64,000 nucleotides of DNA from positions 682,001 to 746,000 of the forward strand of contig VIIQ02000010.1 of the NCBI GenBank assembly GCA_007449985.2. The letters are read 5' to 3'. Below the pieces are notes generated by a model that made no database searches, was not told where the DNA came from, and saw only the letters and a program-made list of their open reading frames with translations. Positions 51,066 to 61,439 of this stretch are shown here, piece by piece (the stretch's first letter is position 1; the number at the start of each line of letters is the position of its first letter). Source of the stretch: Desmodesmus armatus (lineage: Eukaryota; Chlorophyta; Chlorophyceae; Sphaeropleales; Scenedesmaceae). The translations under genes were made by a program, and so were the position numbers.

Positions 51066-51809
51066 CTACATAAGGCAATTTCCTGCCCCACAGCCCTCGT
51101 GACACGCTACCCAAGCAGCACCAGCCCAGGATACTTTGAGATATCAGCTGGTGGCCCTGAGCCGGACACGGCCTATGGTCTGCCCCAAACGCTTGCCCAG
51201 CCTTACTACAAACAACCACGAGTGCCGGCTTGCACTGCAACGCAGTGCAGCGGGGTGGCCACCCACCTCTGGCTCCTTCTGCCCAGCGCTGGCAAACGCA
51301 GGCCACATAGCGTCTAAGGACATCTTGTGAAGTCTGCTCGAGCTGATTTGGAGGCTAGCCGTCGACCAATGCTGAAATATCTGAGGTTGGCTCTGACGAA
51401 TTGGCTTCTACTGACAACGCTGATGACTCTCTTGATAGCAGGGCATTCGGGTTAGGCTCTCTCCCGGCGTGTGCGCACTTGTGCCTCTGGGGGATGGTGT
51501 GTTATAACATTCGAGATATTTGGTTCTGGGGTCAACCTAGCGTATCTGATACAACCGGCCTGGACGAACGGGTTGTGGCAGGCTGGTTGGCATGGTATGT
51601 TCTGTCTAGGCCAGTAGGGCTGGGACGCACACACCCCAGGGGAGAGGGAGATACGGATCCATGGCAACCTCAGGTTGACCCACCATACACCTTGGGGCCG
51701 GACTAGCTTGAAAAGGTCACACACACCAGGCACAGTGGCTGTATGTGCATACTGAACCGGGTGGGGCGGTGGAGCACAGGTTTGGCTAAACGCTGCGCAG
51801 TTCCCTTAC
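51066..51809 (-). mobile_element. Introner-like repeat, copy 1 (744 bp, GTAAG...TAG on minus)
   Basis: Near-identical to 54558-55409. On the minus strand it begins GTAAGGGAACTGCGCAGCG and ends GCCTTATGTAG, so the repeat borders coincide with a consensus donor and an AG acceptor. Compared with copy 2 it lacks about 55-60 bp near each end and shows several single-base differences. No terminal inverted repeats and no protein of its own. An exon-like frame (51810-51940) abuts the donor side. Confidence 0.6.
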
Positions 51810-51940
51810 TCAAAACACACACTGGTGGCACCCTCGTGCACAGGGTTGACCTTGTGGTCATCAAGGCTGCGGAGCCTTGAGACCATCTCCCACTTCTGCA
51901 AGGCTGCCATGGCCAGCTCCAGCTCAGCTGGGTTGGTGTG
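51810..51940 (-). CDS. Unidentified minus-strand exon abutting repeat copy 1
   Basis: After an acceptor (TTGCAG) the frame reads HTNPAELELAMAALQKWEMV, then SRLRSLDDHKVNPVHEGATS, and ends with VCF just before GTAAG of the repeat. The composition is protein-like and not low complexity. I do not recognise the family. It may be the penultimate exon of a gene extending to higher coordinates. Confidence 0.4.
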
Positions 51941-54411
51941 CTGCAAGCTACTTGACCACCCCAGCATGAGACAGCTGAGGTCTGCTTGCATCAGAACAAG
52001 GGGCAGGGAAGTGTGTACATGACAAGTTAGATCAATATGTTGCTCAATCTCGTCTCAAGTGTGCTGAGGTACAGCTGCATGCAGTACATGCGGTACACTC
52101 TATGCAGATCTGCGGCGCAGCACAACTCAGCAGCACCCTGCAAGACGACATGCATCCAGGTGCGTGACTGCTGTAATGTGTGTTGCTCAGCCTGCAACAA
52201 GCAATGGGAGAGCACAGTCCCTATTTGAGCTTGAGTGAAGCGCGGGCGCGCCCGATGCAGAGCGCCGTCGTGCACATTGCCTGGAAGCAGCACCCATGTG
52301 CTTGCCCTGCACAGTTGCAGCAAGTAACTGTCACCTCCAAGGCAGCAGCTGCCACTCCTCAGGCCAGAAGGTTGAAGAACTTTTGCAAGAACAATCTGGC
52401 CAGTTACCCTCACATGCTGACAGTTGTGATTTGATTTGATCTGCAAATGGTATGCAGGAACAAACAGTTGGCTCGTCAGCGTGCTGCGCGATCTGAGTCG
52501 TCCAACACACTCAGCACCCTGCAAACACTGCTCTCCTCGGCAGGGTTCCATGAAAGGGCATGTACCCCCTGTGACAACAAGATGCGGGCCGCAACTTGTG
52601 GGGAAGTCCAGACGCGGGTCAAACACCGTGCGTGTTGGCCGCCAACGCCCAGGCCGCTTGCTGTGTGATGCTGCCCTCAGGCTTTCCAGAGGCCAACCTG
52701 CCTGCGCTACTCCAGGCGCTGGCTAGCGCGTGTGCTGCGCGTTGAATTAGATTGAACAGTCGCTCTGCTAATGTTGTTCTGGATAGATGCTGTGCCTACT
52801 GCAGGTGCTGCTGCTGCCGCTGTGAGCACTGATCGTGCTGCTGCTGCTGCTGCTGACTTGCATTGAAACAGCAGCAGGCACATGGCTCCATGTTGGTAAT
52901 GTGAAAAGTATCAACATTACACCAAACCACGCATCTGCTGTTTTGACACATTCGCAAAGGCACTGACATACAGCAAACATTGTGTTGACGTGTGCGCAAG
53001 CACCGTGCTTGCAGTGTGACACTGCATGCTCTGTGGCACACACATGCTTGACGTCATGGTTCAAGTATCCTTGTACAATGTGGGACTATGGGTGATATGC
53101 TTCATAGAACTGCTTGCATGTGACTGATATGGTGCCTACTAGGCATGGCATGCTAGCTACATGGCATGCTACTACACCTGTATCCTCTCTGTTTAACACA
53201 CGAACACCCAGCACAGTACTTGTACTGAAAAGGCAGGCAACACAGCACGACTGTTGCATTGTCTGACCTGTAGCTCACGCGTAGTCACGCGTAGTCACTA
53301 TATCACTCTGCCACAGTGGCACTGTGGCCAGTGAAGGGCAGATCCTGATCTCCCAAAGCCCTGAAACTACCACAGCTTTGAGCCAGCTTGTGCAACTGGT
53401 TTCTGCATAGGCTTTTCAAAGTCTACTAGACTGCACGTAGTACGTGCATCTGTGAAGTTGACGATTGTGCTCAAGCACGCTCCTGGCTGCAGGCATAACC
53501 GCACAGGCACTCACCCTTCTCGCTGACACATGAGGCCAATCATTGCAGTGCGAGGCCGATGGCAGAGACCCCGTGCTGTTGGGACACCAAGGGGTGTGCC
53601 CACATGACACAAACCACACCTGTAGCTATGTAGCTTGAGAGCTCATCAGCCATCTCCTGTCGGATAGCAACTTATCTTGTCTCAGCCGGCTATCAAAACA
53701 CCTAACGGAAGCTCAGCTTGGGGGCCCCACTTGGTAAGCCTCAAGACAACTGCTGCTGCTAGGTTTCACAGCCCTAAGGCTGAGTATGTCAAGTGCTGTC
53801 ACAAGCAACAGGGGCTCACTCAGACTTTTATGACCGCATTGGTAAGATGTCCACAAGAGTAGCTGCCAGAGCCAAGCATGATTGCGCAACTACTAGTGCT
53901 GTGGCTACATCTTTCTGCGCCCCTTACTTTTTGCCATTTCCGTACCTGCTGGTGCCCACTGGGCGCAGAGTCTCTTGGGGGCTGCATGCTCATGTGATGA
54001 CTGTGTGCCCGTCACTGCGCCAGCTGATAGCCACTGGTAGTCCACATCGCTGGCTGCAACTTGCAGCCTGCCAGCACTGCACCAGGGGCGGTGCTGCTGT
54101 AGGGTGCACCGCTGCCTCTGCGTGCGCTACGCAGTACTAGTTCCAACCGCCTATCCCTGTCCAGCTGCTGGTGCACATCAAGTACATAAGTCCTGCTGTT
54201 GTCCTGCTTGCCATTGATTGTAGGTGCCGACTGAAGCAGCAAACCAGACTGGTGGCCCCCCTCCCTGCAGGCTACCGTACGCTGTTGCGGTGGGTCGCAG
54301 GACCATATGAAGAACTGCCCTCATCGCACGCATGTATACAGTTCGAACTGGCCGAAAGTGGACCGAACAGACTTTGCACGTAGAAGAGACGCCGTGTGCA
54401 TGGCGGGGAAA
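51941..54411. other. Unassigned region between the two introner-like copies
   Basis: Many short open frames on both strands without recognisable domains. A CTG-rich patch lies at about 52800-52860. Short direct repeats occur at 53135-53170 (GGCATGCTA) and 53276-53300 (CACGCGTAGT). No gag-pol or transposase is seen. Confidence 0.4.
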
Positions 54412-54557
54412 TTATGCCGCGCGACATCGCTGCGGCACCTTTGGGTTGGTGCGTCGACAACAGCAGTACGATTCGATAGCACGACTCAACTGTCGACATA
54501 ATGAACCTATTTGCGCACACCTATCTGCATCGCCGTGAGAGCGTGACCGAGGCAGAG
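54412..54557 (-). CDS. Possible exon downstream of repeat copy 2
   Basis: If copy 2 is spliced out, the frame from 55410-55441 continues in phase as SLPRSRSHGDADRCAQIGSL and stays open for about 49 codons to a TAA at 54412. No family recognised. The open length alone is weak evidence. Confidence 0.25.
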
Positions 54558-55409
54558 CTACATAAGGCAATTCAATAAAGTAAGCAGAAGTTCTGCTCAC
54601 TTTAAACTGAGGCCGCGGGGTGTGTGTAGCGGCCCACAGCCCTCGTGACACGCTACCCAAGCAGCACCAGCCCAGGATACTTTGAGATATCAGCTGGTGG
54701 CCCTGAGCCGGACACGGCCTATGGTCTGCCCCAAACGCTTGCCCAGCCTTACTACAAACAACCACGAGTGCCGGCTTGCACTGCAACGCAGTGCAGCGGG
54801 GTGGCCACCCACCTCTGGCTCCTTCTGCCCAGCGCTGGCAAACGCAGGCCACATAGCGTCTAAGGACATCTTGTGAAGTCTGCTCGAGCTGATTTGGAGG
54901 CTAGCCGTCGACCAATGCTGAAATATCTGAGGTTGGCTCTGACGAATTGGCTTCTACTGACAACGCTGATGACTCTCTTGATAGCAGGGCATTCGGGTTA
55001 GGCTCTCTCCCGGCGTGTGCGCACTTGTGCCTCTGGGGGATGGTGTGTTATAACATTCGAGATATTTGGTTCTGGGGTCAACCTAGCGTATCTGATACAC
55101 CGGCCTGGACGAACGGGTGTGGCAGGCTGGTTGGCGTGGTATGTTCTGTCTAGGCCAGTAGGGCTGGGACGCACACACACCCCAGGGGAGAGGGAGATAC
55201 GGATCCATGGCAACCTCAGGTTGACCCACCATACACCTTGGGGCCGGACTAGCTTGAAAGGTCACACACACCAGGCACAGTGGCTGTATGTGCATACTGA
55301 ACCGGGTGGGGCGGTGGAGCACAGGTTTGGCTAAAGCACAACGGCAGGGCACAGGCAGGGGTTGGGCTGCACCAGACATCTTCCACACGCTGCGCAGTTC
55401 CCTACTTAC
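54558..55409 (-). mobile_element. Introner-like repeat, copy 2 (852 bp, GTAAGT...TAG on minus)
   Basis: Longer copy of the repeat at 51066-51809. On minus it starts GTAAGTAGGGAACTGCGCAG and ends AATTGCCTTATGTAG. It carries two segments absent from copy 1: one after the shared CTACATAAGGCAATT start, including a small AAGTAAGCAGAA/TTCTGCTCACTT hairpin, and one before the shared CGCTGCGCAGTTCCC end. It sits between the exon candidate 55410-55441 and an in-phase open frame, as expected of an intron. Confidence 0.65.
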
Positions 55410-55695
55410 AGAAATGACCAGCAGCCATCATGCAGTGGTGCCTTACATGTCCAAGCTCGCATGTTGATGCCGCGTAACGGCCTGAGTAAACACGAGCAAG
55501 CTGTGCTCAAGCCATCAACGAGCCCTTGCTGTTCATGACACATGTACGAGGTGTGTACGCATGTATGCATGTAAATGAAAGGTAGTGCGCTGACCTCAGG
55601 CACAAAGTTAAGGCACCTCGCGATCGCGCCACCATACGGACATGCATGTCATCAAAATGGTGCAGGCCAAGGACGCGCCCCTCTTCTTCGTCAGA
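55410..55695 (-). CDS. Two exon candidates of an unidentified minus-strand gene
   Basis: 55595-55695 (101 nt) reads SDEEEGRVLGLHHFDDMHVR then MVARSRGALTLC after a GCAG acceptor and ends at GTCAGC. 55410-55441 (32 nt) follows after a GTAAG-type AG and joins in phase (HHCMMAAGHF), ending at the GTAAGT of repeat copy 2. The first is clearly protein-like. No domain is recognised. Confidence 0.4.
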
Positions 55696-56559
55696 CTGCA
55701 ACCAGTCACGACTGCCAGGCCCCGCCGGTGGCCCTCCGTGCCAGTGTGTGCAATGTGACAACGTCACCAGTCAGCTGGACGACCAGCATGGAGGGGGCTG
55801 GACCATGTCAACTTTTGGGGTGTGGCCGCCACCCGCCGGGCACACTCGACACAGTAACGAGTCACCAAAGAATCCCAGTTCCTGCCAGCACAGACAGGTT
55901 CAAGAAGGACCAAGTTGGCACTATTGCATCAACAGTGCAAACCCTGTAAGCGTAACATTGGATGTCACTCAGCCAGGCAACCCAGAAGCGCTCAGCCAAG
56001 GTTGCATCAGCTTCAGATGACAGTGTATCAGCAGTCAAAACTGCTTGCAGTCATAAGCACACTGATTGGCAGCACGTGCGGCCCTGACGCCTGGCCAGCA
56101 GCGCAAAGACAGCACTAGCAGTTCCCCTCCATCCCCGCAGGCAGCAGCCCCCTGGTGCACATGCTGCTGGGTGGCAGAGATCACTGGGCAGCACGGCGTT
56201 CTCTTTCTGTCAACACAACATACGCAAACCACAATGCAGCTTGGGAGGTAACTGCCAGTCACTGGCAGCAGGGTTGCCTGAGCAACATGGGTTTCATTTC
56301 CAAACAGTAACACAACAGCAGCAGCCCTGTGATCACCAGGAGCCTTATGCCACACTTGCAAGCAGGTCCAAGCAGCCGAACAAAAAGCAAGCAACGTGAC
56401 AGCCCATCATGACCAAAATACCGACAGGATTCCCAACCATCCAACAGAGTGCCCAGCCATCATGGGAGGGTTGAGGTTACTCAGTGTGATCAGGCTGATC
56501 ACAGTATGACCAACAACCCAAGCGACTTGACTCAGTTAGGCTGGGTACATTCACCGTGT

Positions 56560-57690
56560 GCGTGGCGGCTGCCAGCTGGCAGTGCCCAGCATGACAACAG
56601 CCAAAACCATGCGAACCCCAAGCAGGTGGCCCCACAAGGCAGAGCCTGCAGTCCAAACCTGACGCAAAGGCCCCTACCGGCAACAGCTGTAAAAAATGCC
56701 AAAGTCGGAGCAAATCGTTGGCTCCTGCGGCACAGGAGGTGTGTGTGGCCAGCCGGTGGGAGTCCGCCCCCGCTGGTAAAACCCCAAAACATTGCACAGG
56801 AGGTCAACACATTCAAACTCAAGCGCCCACACATGCCATGACCCACCCCAGCACACACTGTCATCATGTGCCGCACAGGATGGACACTGGTCAATTTGAA
56901 GAACGGGAGCACTGCACATCCCTGCAGGCCCCAGGATACTGACTGCAGCGCAAGCTTGCCCAAAAATCTCCTGCCGGCGGCAGGGTCAACCCTTTCAAAG
57001 AAAGCTCCTGTTCACTACAGGGTAGACAACAGAGCAAGCTGCATTCACAACAGCAAATAGTGAGCCACTCCAAGTCCCATTGATGCCCATCACCATCTTG
57101 CAGGACCCACAGCATCCAGAGAGATCACCGCCAGAACACATGCACCTTCCAGCTGTCTATCACCGCCAGAACACACACGCCGTGCATCAGCGCTTGGGCT
57201 GCCAGCCGGCAGGGCCAGCTTGACAAGAGCCAAACCCATGCAAACCCCATGCAGGCGGCCCCACAAGGCAGCAGAGCCTGCAGTCCAAACTTGACGCAAA
57301 GGCCCCGGCAACAGCTGTAGAAAATGCCGACTTGGAGCCAATCACACAGGAGGCCAACACATTCACTGTCAACCGCCCACACATGCCATGACCACCCCAG
57401 CACACACTGTCACCCTGTGCATGGACACTATCAATCAAGCACGGGAGCACTGCACATACCTGCAGGCCCCAGGATACAGACTGCAACGCAAGCTTGCCCA
57501 GAAAGCTCCTGTTGGCTACTAACAAGTAGTACAGGATAAACCTCCAAAAAGCTCCTGTTCGCTACAGGGTAGACAACAGAGCAAGCTGCATTCACGACAG
57601 CAAATAGTGCGCCACCCCAAGTCCCATTGATGCCCATCACCATCTTGCAGGACCGCACCATCTTGCAGCACCGCATCCAGCTGGATCACC
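56560..57690 (+). repeat. Diverged tandem duplication, about 550-bp unit
   Basis: Segments near 56563-57115 and 57195-57665 share blocks in the same order: CCCACAAGGCAGAGCCTGCA, AACAGCTGTAAAAAATGCC, CACACATGCCATGACC, CGCAAGCTTGCCCA, AAGCTCCTGTTCACTACAGG and GATGCCCATCACCATCTTGC. Offsets vary from 629 to about 540, so indels have accumulated. Confidence 0.8.
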
Positions 57691-58653
57691 GCCACAACAC
57701 ATGCACACACGCTGTGCATCAGCGCTTGGGCGCCTTCCATTCTGATCCGCATAAGCATCCAGATGCAATTAGCGCAATCCACACAACAACAACAATAACG
57801 CGGCATGCACCATGCCCCGACAACATGTGCATAAACCCCCAAAGGGCCGCATGCATGCTTGCTGCATGCCACAGGTGGCGTGTCAGCTCTGCAGGAAGGC
57901 AGTCAACGCCTTTGCAAGGCCTGGCAGTGATGATCAGCCAGTCACAGCCTTGAGAGAGCATGGCCCCCATGATACCAACCAGAAATCACCCCCAAAACCC
58001 CAAACCCAGCTTATGACTTCGCAGTGCACACCGCACACCACACACCGCACACCGCACCGCACTCCACAGCGCACAATGCACGGGTGGCACCCGCCTTCAG
58101 CGTGCACAACCTTAGGAGGCCACATCTTGACGCTCAGGGCTGGTTAACACGGCAGGTATACATAAGTATGTACGGGTAAGCATCATTGTTGAGGTGTGAT
58201 GTGTCTGGCATGCTGTCAGCACACAGCGCACACAGCAAAAGGCACACCTCTGTCACACAAAATAACAATTGAATAGTGTCAACCAGGACCCAAGGCATGA
58301 AGTTGCCTCACAGCATGTAATGGCCGGCGACAGTCCGCCCCCATGGTAGCCCCCAAAAAACATAACATCAACATCAGCATGGCAAAGTGTAGGGATAGTG
58401 GTTGTCAGTTGAAAGCAGCAGTCACTGGCTGCAACAGGTTATCACCCGCCCCGCGTACATATGTGTGAGTACGTACAGTATACGTAAGAGTACGTACAGT
58501 ACAAATATAGCATACTTCAAGTACGATTGCACAGCCATCCCATGAGTCCCAAACGCCCCTTCAGCAGAACCAGCCCATGTCGACAGCAACACAACAGCCC
58601 AGGTTCGCACAACAGACACCCAGGCAGTACCCGCCCCCAGGCTGCGCCTGATA

Positions 58654-58727
58654 ACATAGCCTCAGTGAAGAAACCAACACCCAACCCACAACATAGCCTC
58701 AGTGAAGAAACCAACACCCAACCCACA
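58654..58727 (+). repeat. 37-bp tandem repeat, two copies
   Basis: ACATAGCCTCAGTGAAGAAA plus CCAACACCCAACCCACA, twice without change. Confidence 0.95.
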
Positions 58728-59109
58728 AACCCAGCAGCAGGCTCAGACGAGCAGCAGCCCAAACTATGAACAGTGTGTAACCCTACTTGGCATGTCATGT
58801 GGTATCCACAGCAATGCCAAAGGCATATATAGCTATTGCCAAGGCATTCAGCTGCCGTACCTAACCGATCAGAGCTGTAAAGGTCACCAGAACAACCTCA
58901 GCCTCAAAGATGCTGCGGTTGTCCTGGCAGCACCCACAAGAGGGGCATGGCGCCTCGTTACAGCTGCACAACAATAACAGTGCAAACACATTGAACACTG
59001 CTCATTGCAGTCACCTAATCCAATCAGCTGCCAGAACATTCATGCAGCACACTGGATGAAACTTGATGGCCCCAACATGTGGCAACAATGCGCTACAGCA
59101 AGTCCTCAC

Positions 59110-59555
59110 CAATGTTGAATGTGGCCTGCCAGCGCTCTGTGTACACACTGTCTGAGGCTGATGCGGTCCATCGAAGCAGATATCCAGTCATCTGGGTCTT
59201 CGAGAAGGGCCCAGTGGCGTGCAGCTGATACATTGTTGGCTGCTGCACTTCGAACAGTAGGCTCCCGCCTGGACTGCGCCCTGTATCTGAGCTGAGTACC
59301 CTGCTCCCACTGCTCTGACGTTGCTGTGTCTGGCTGAACACCGCCTGAGTGCTGCCACTGAGCGTCATGGTCGCCATCCCCAGCATGCCCACCATCACCA
59401 CTGTCAAACGCAGCATCTTGCTGTTGTTGATGGGTTTGCTGCTGCTGCTCATCAACAGAGCTGACAGGTGGAACTTGAGGTGCAACAGGAAAGTTGACTC
59501 TTGCAACGGATGGAGCAGCGCGTCTGTTATGAGCCCTTCCCACAAATGAAGACAT
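59110..59555 (-). CDS. First-exon candidate of an unidentified minus-strand gene
   Basis: The ATG at 59555 opens MSSFVGRAHNRRAAPSVARV followed by a Gln/Asp/Gly-rich stretch. A second frame then carries a protein-like segment, SPGGSLLFEVQQPTMYQLHA then FSKTQMTGYLLRW and YTERWQATFNIG, ending at a GTGAGG donor at 59109. A one-base shift near 59290-59400 would join them. No family recognised. Confidence 0.4.
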
Positions 59556-60894
59556 CAGACGACAGGATCACAGGTGAGGATCACAGCACCATCAGGATCA
59601 AAGAGGGCAGGCGCACACTTTGATGGCGTTCAAGCAATTGTCACACGTTGCATGCGAACATAATGCAACACACCGCAGCGAAAAGAGACATCAAGGAGCC
59701 TCTCTGGCCGTTGATGACATTTTTTCAAACGCAACCTGCACGAGTAGAAGGATGTGGTCCACTTTCAAACAACTTGACCAACGCGTGCCAGAAAAGGTCA
59801 CGATGAATGCATTCCGACAGTGCAAGCAGCGAAGCAACGTTGACCGGTGGTTGAGTCTGACCAACGCCGAATGCTGCATCACACAACCGAAATGTTCACT
59901 TGTACTTAGAATATAGTAAGGAATATGCAAGGCACTGTCGTAGACGGGGCCTTGCCAATTGTTAGCACACGCATAGCCTGCCACAATGGTTGCAACCGTA
60001 GTGACACTGGGATTATTCCTCGCATTGAGTTTCCATTTGCGCACATATGCGTACGGGCGGTGGGGGTATTTTGGGCATCGCCCTGCTCTCCGCCGAGACA
60101 CTGCTGGCGGCATTATTTTTGAGGTCTGCAGCAGCTAGGATCAACTGGAAGAACTTTATATGATACCTTGCACCTGTTGGTTTGTTCTGCAGGCCTCAAA
60201 GTGGGCTGCTGCACAAGGGGACTTGATGGTGACGGTGAAACAATTTACAGGTCACCCCCTGGGGGTGACCCACAATTATTTACCGTCACCCCCAAGTGGT
60301 GACGACCTATGTAATACCTATCTCGACCTAACAGGCTTAAACATAGGCAATATGTAAACCTTGAGGGGTTTGAGGATCAGGACTGCCCGTCACTGGCCAC
60401 AGTGGCAGCATGACTTTGCAGGCAACCAAAACTGCCCTCGCCGGCGGCCTCCCAGTCTAAAGGGTATATTCCTGCCAGCACCCCTCCTCCCATTCCCAAC
60501 CCCCCCGTTCCAGTTTGACGTCTCCACCAGCAAGGGTATTGCAAAATAATAGCATGTTAATGTATTACCATGCGTTAATCAGCAAAGCTGATGCACCCAG
60601 GGTTCAGGCCCTGCAGAACCATGGGCTTGCGCACTGCGACGGCATGCTTAGCTCTTGCCGTGCTTCTTGCAAGGCACGTTTTGCTGTTGTTGACACAACA
60701 GCGCGACTCGCTACTTCGGTAGCGTTTTGTAGTGTTACACACTCTAGCCTCCGGCTCGATCTCAACAACCCCATTCTTGGCACTCACAGTGCCAGAGCCA
60801 GTTTCGGAGCTGCACCGCACTCCGCTCTTTTGAACACAGAGAGTCAACATCGGAACAGCTGATCGGGAAGCAGGCCTGCAGGGCATCTCGTGGT
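59556..60894. other. Spacer upstream of the retroelement
   Basis: Contains the presumed 5' region of the minus gene starting at 59555 and the left flank of the retroelement. A perfect 21-bp palindrome (GGTCACCCCC-T-GGGGGTGACC) lies at 60250-60270, followed by TACCGTCACCCCC at about 60281. No gene recognised. Confidence 0.35.
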
Positions 60895-61236
60895 GTGGCC
60901 AGATCAGCAGTAGCAATGCTTCGGGCACAAGGAGAGCCATCCCATCTGACCTGGCAGCTAGGCCAGCTAATCAATCAGCACGTAAGCCTGCAGTCACCTG
61001 CTGGAGATATCCAGCAGCAGCCAGAGTACCTGGGCATGGTTTGGCAGATGATCACACCAGCAGCAGAGTGGGTGGTTCTGCCCCTCTTTGGCTGGGAGAA
61101 GCTGCCAGCAGACCCCAAGGAGCTGCTGGAGGGCGCAGACAGCAATCTCCTGCTGACCACGTGCCTGGTGACAGCAAACGCCCTGTACAGCGGCGATGAG
61201 GGCTCCAGCAGCAGCGCTGGAGCCGGCAGGCCCTAA
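60895..61236 (+). CDS. ORF upstream of the reverse transcriptase, possible element ORF1 remnant
   Basis: The frame is open from about 60795 and reads STSEQLIGKQACRASRG, LRAQGEPSHLTWQLGQLINQ, EYLGMVWQMITPAAEWVVLP and ends AGAGRP at a TAA. Its position just 5' of the RT suggests a gag-like ORF1 or a host fragment. No zinc knuckle or other gag motif is visible, and no ATG is convincingly placed. Confidence 0.3.
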   Translation: MARSAVAMLRAQGEPSHLTWQLGQLINQHVSLQSPAGDIQQQPEYLGMVWQMITPAAEWVVLPLFGWEKLPADPKELLEGADSNLLLTTCLVTANALYSGDEGSSSSAGAGRP

Positions 61237-61439
61237 GCAAAGGAGCCTCATCAGGCAGGAGTGGGTCTAGGCCCCCACGTAAGTGCCAGCCTTTGGCTTC
61301 CTGTCTGTACACCCTGGTGGCTTCTTGCATGCAACCTAGGGTGGGCACACATTGTAGTGTGCTGTGTCTCCTGTGTTCCTCTCTCTTTTGTGGCGATGGT
61401 GGTCCCCCCCTCCCACCCCTTTCCTTGTGATACACCCTT

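Larger units (their letters stand above)
55696..59109. other. CA-rich region, probable large intron(s) of a minus-strand gene
   Basis: CA-rich on plus, like minus-sense introns elsewhere in the window, and lies between exon candidates at 59110-59555 and 55595-55695. It contains a diverged about 550-bp tandem duplication and smaller repeats (separate entries). No other exon recognised. Confidence 0.4.

Noticed and set aside
51066..55409. The duplicated 0.74/0.85-kb sequences as LTRs of a retrotransposon
   Set aside because: No TG...CA ends, no primer-binding site or polypurine tract seen, and no gag or pol between them. The GT...AG borders on the minus strand fit introns better.
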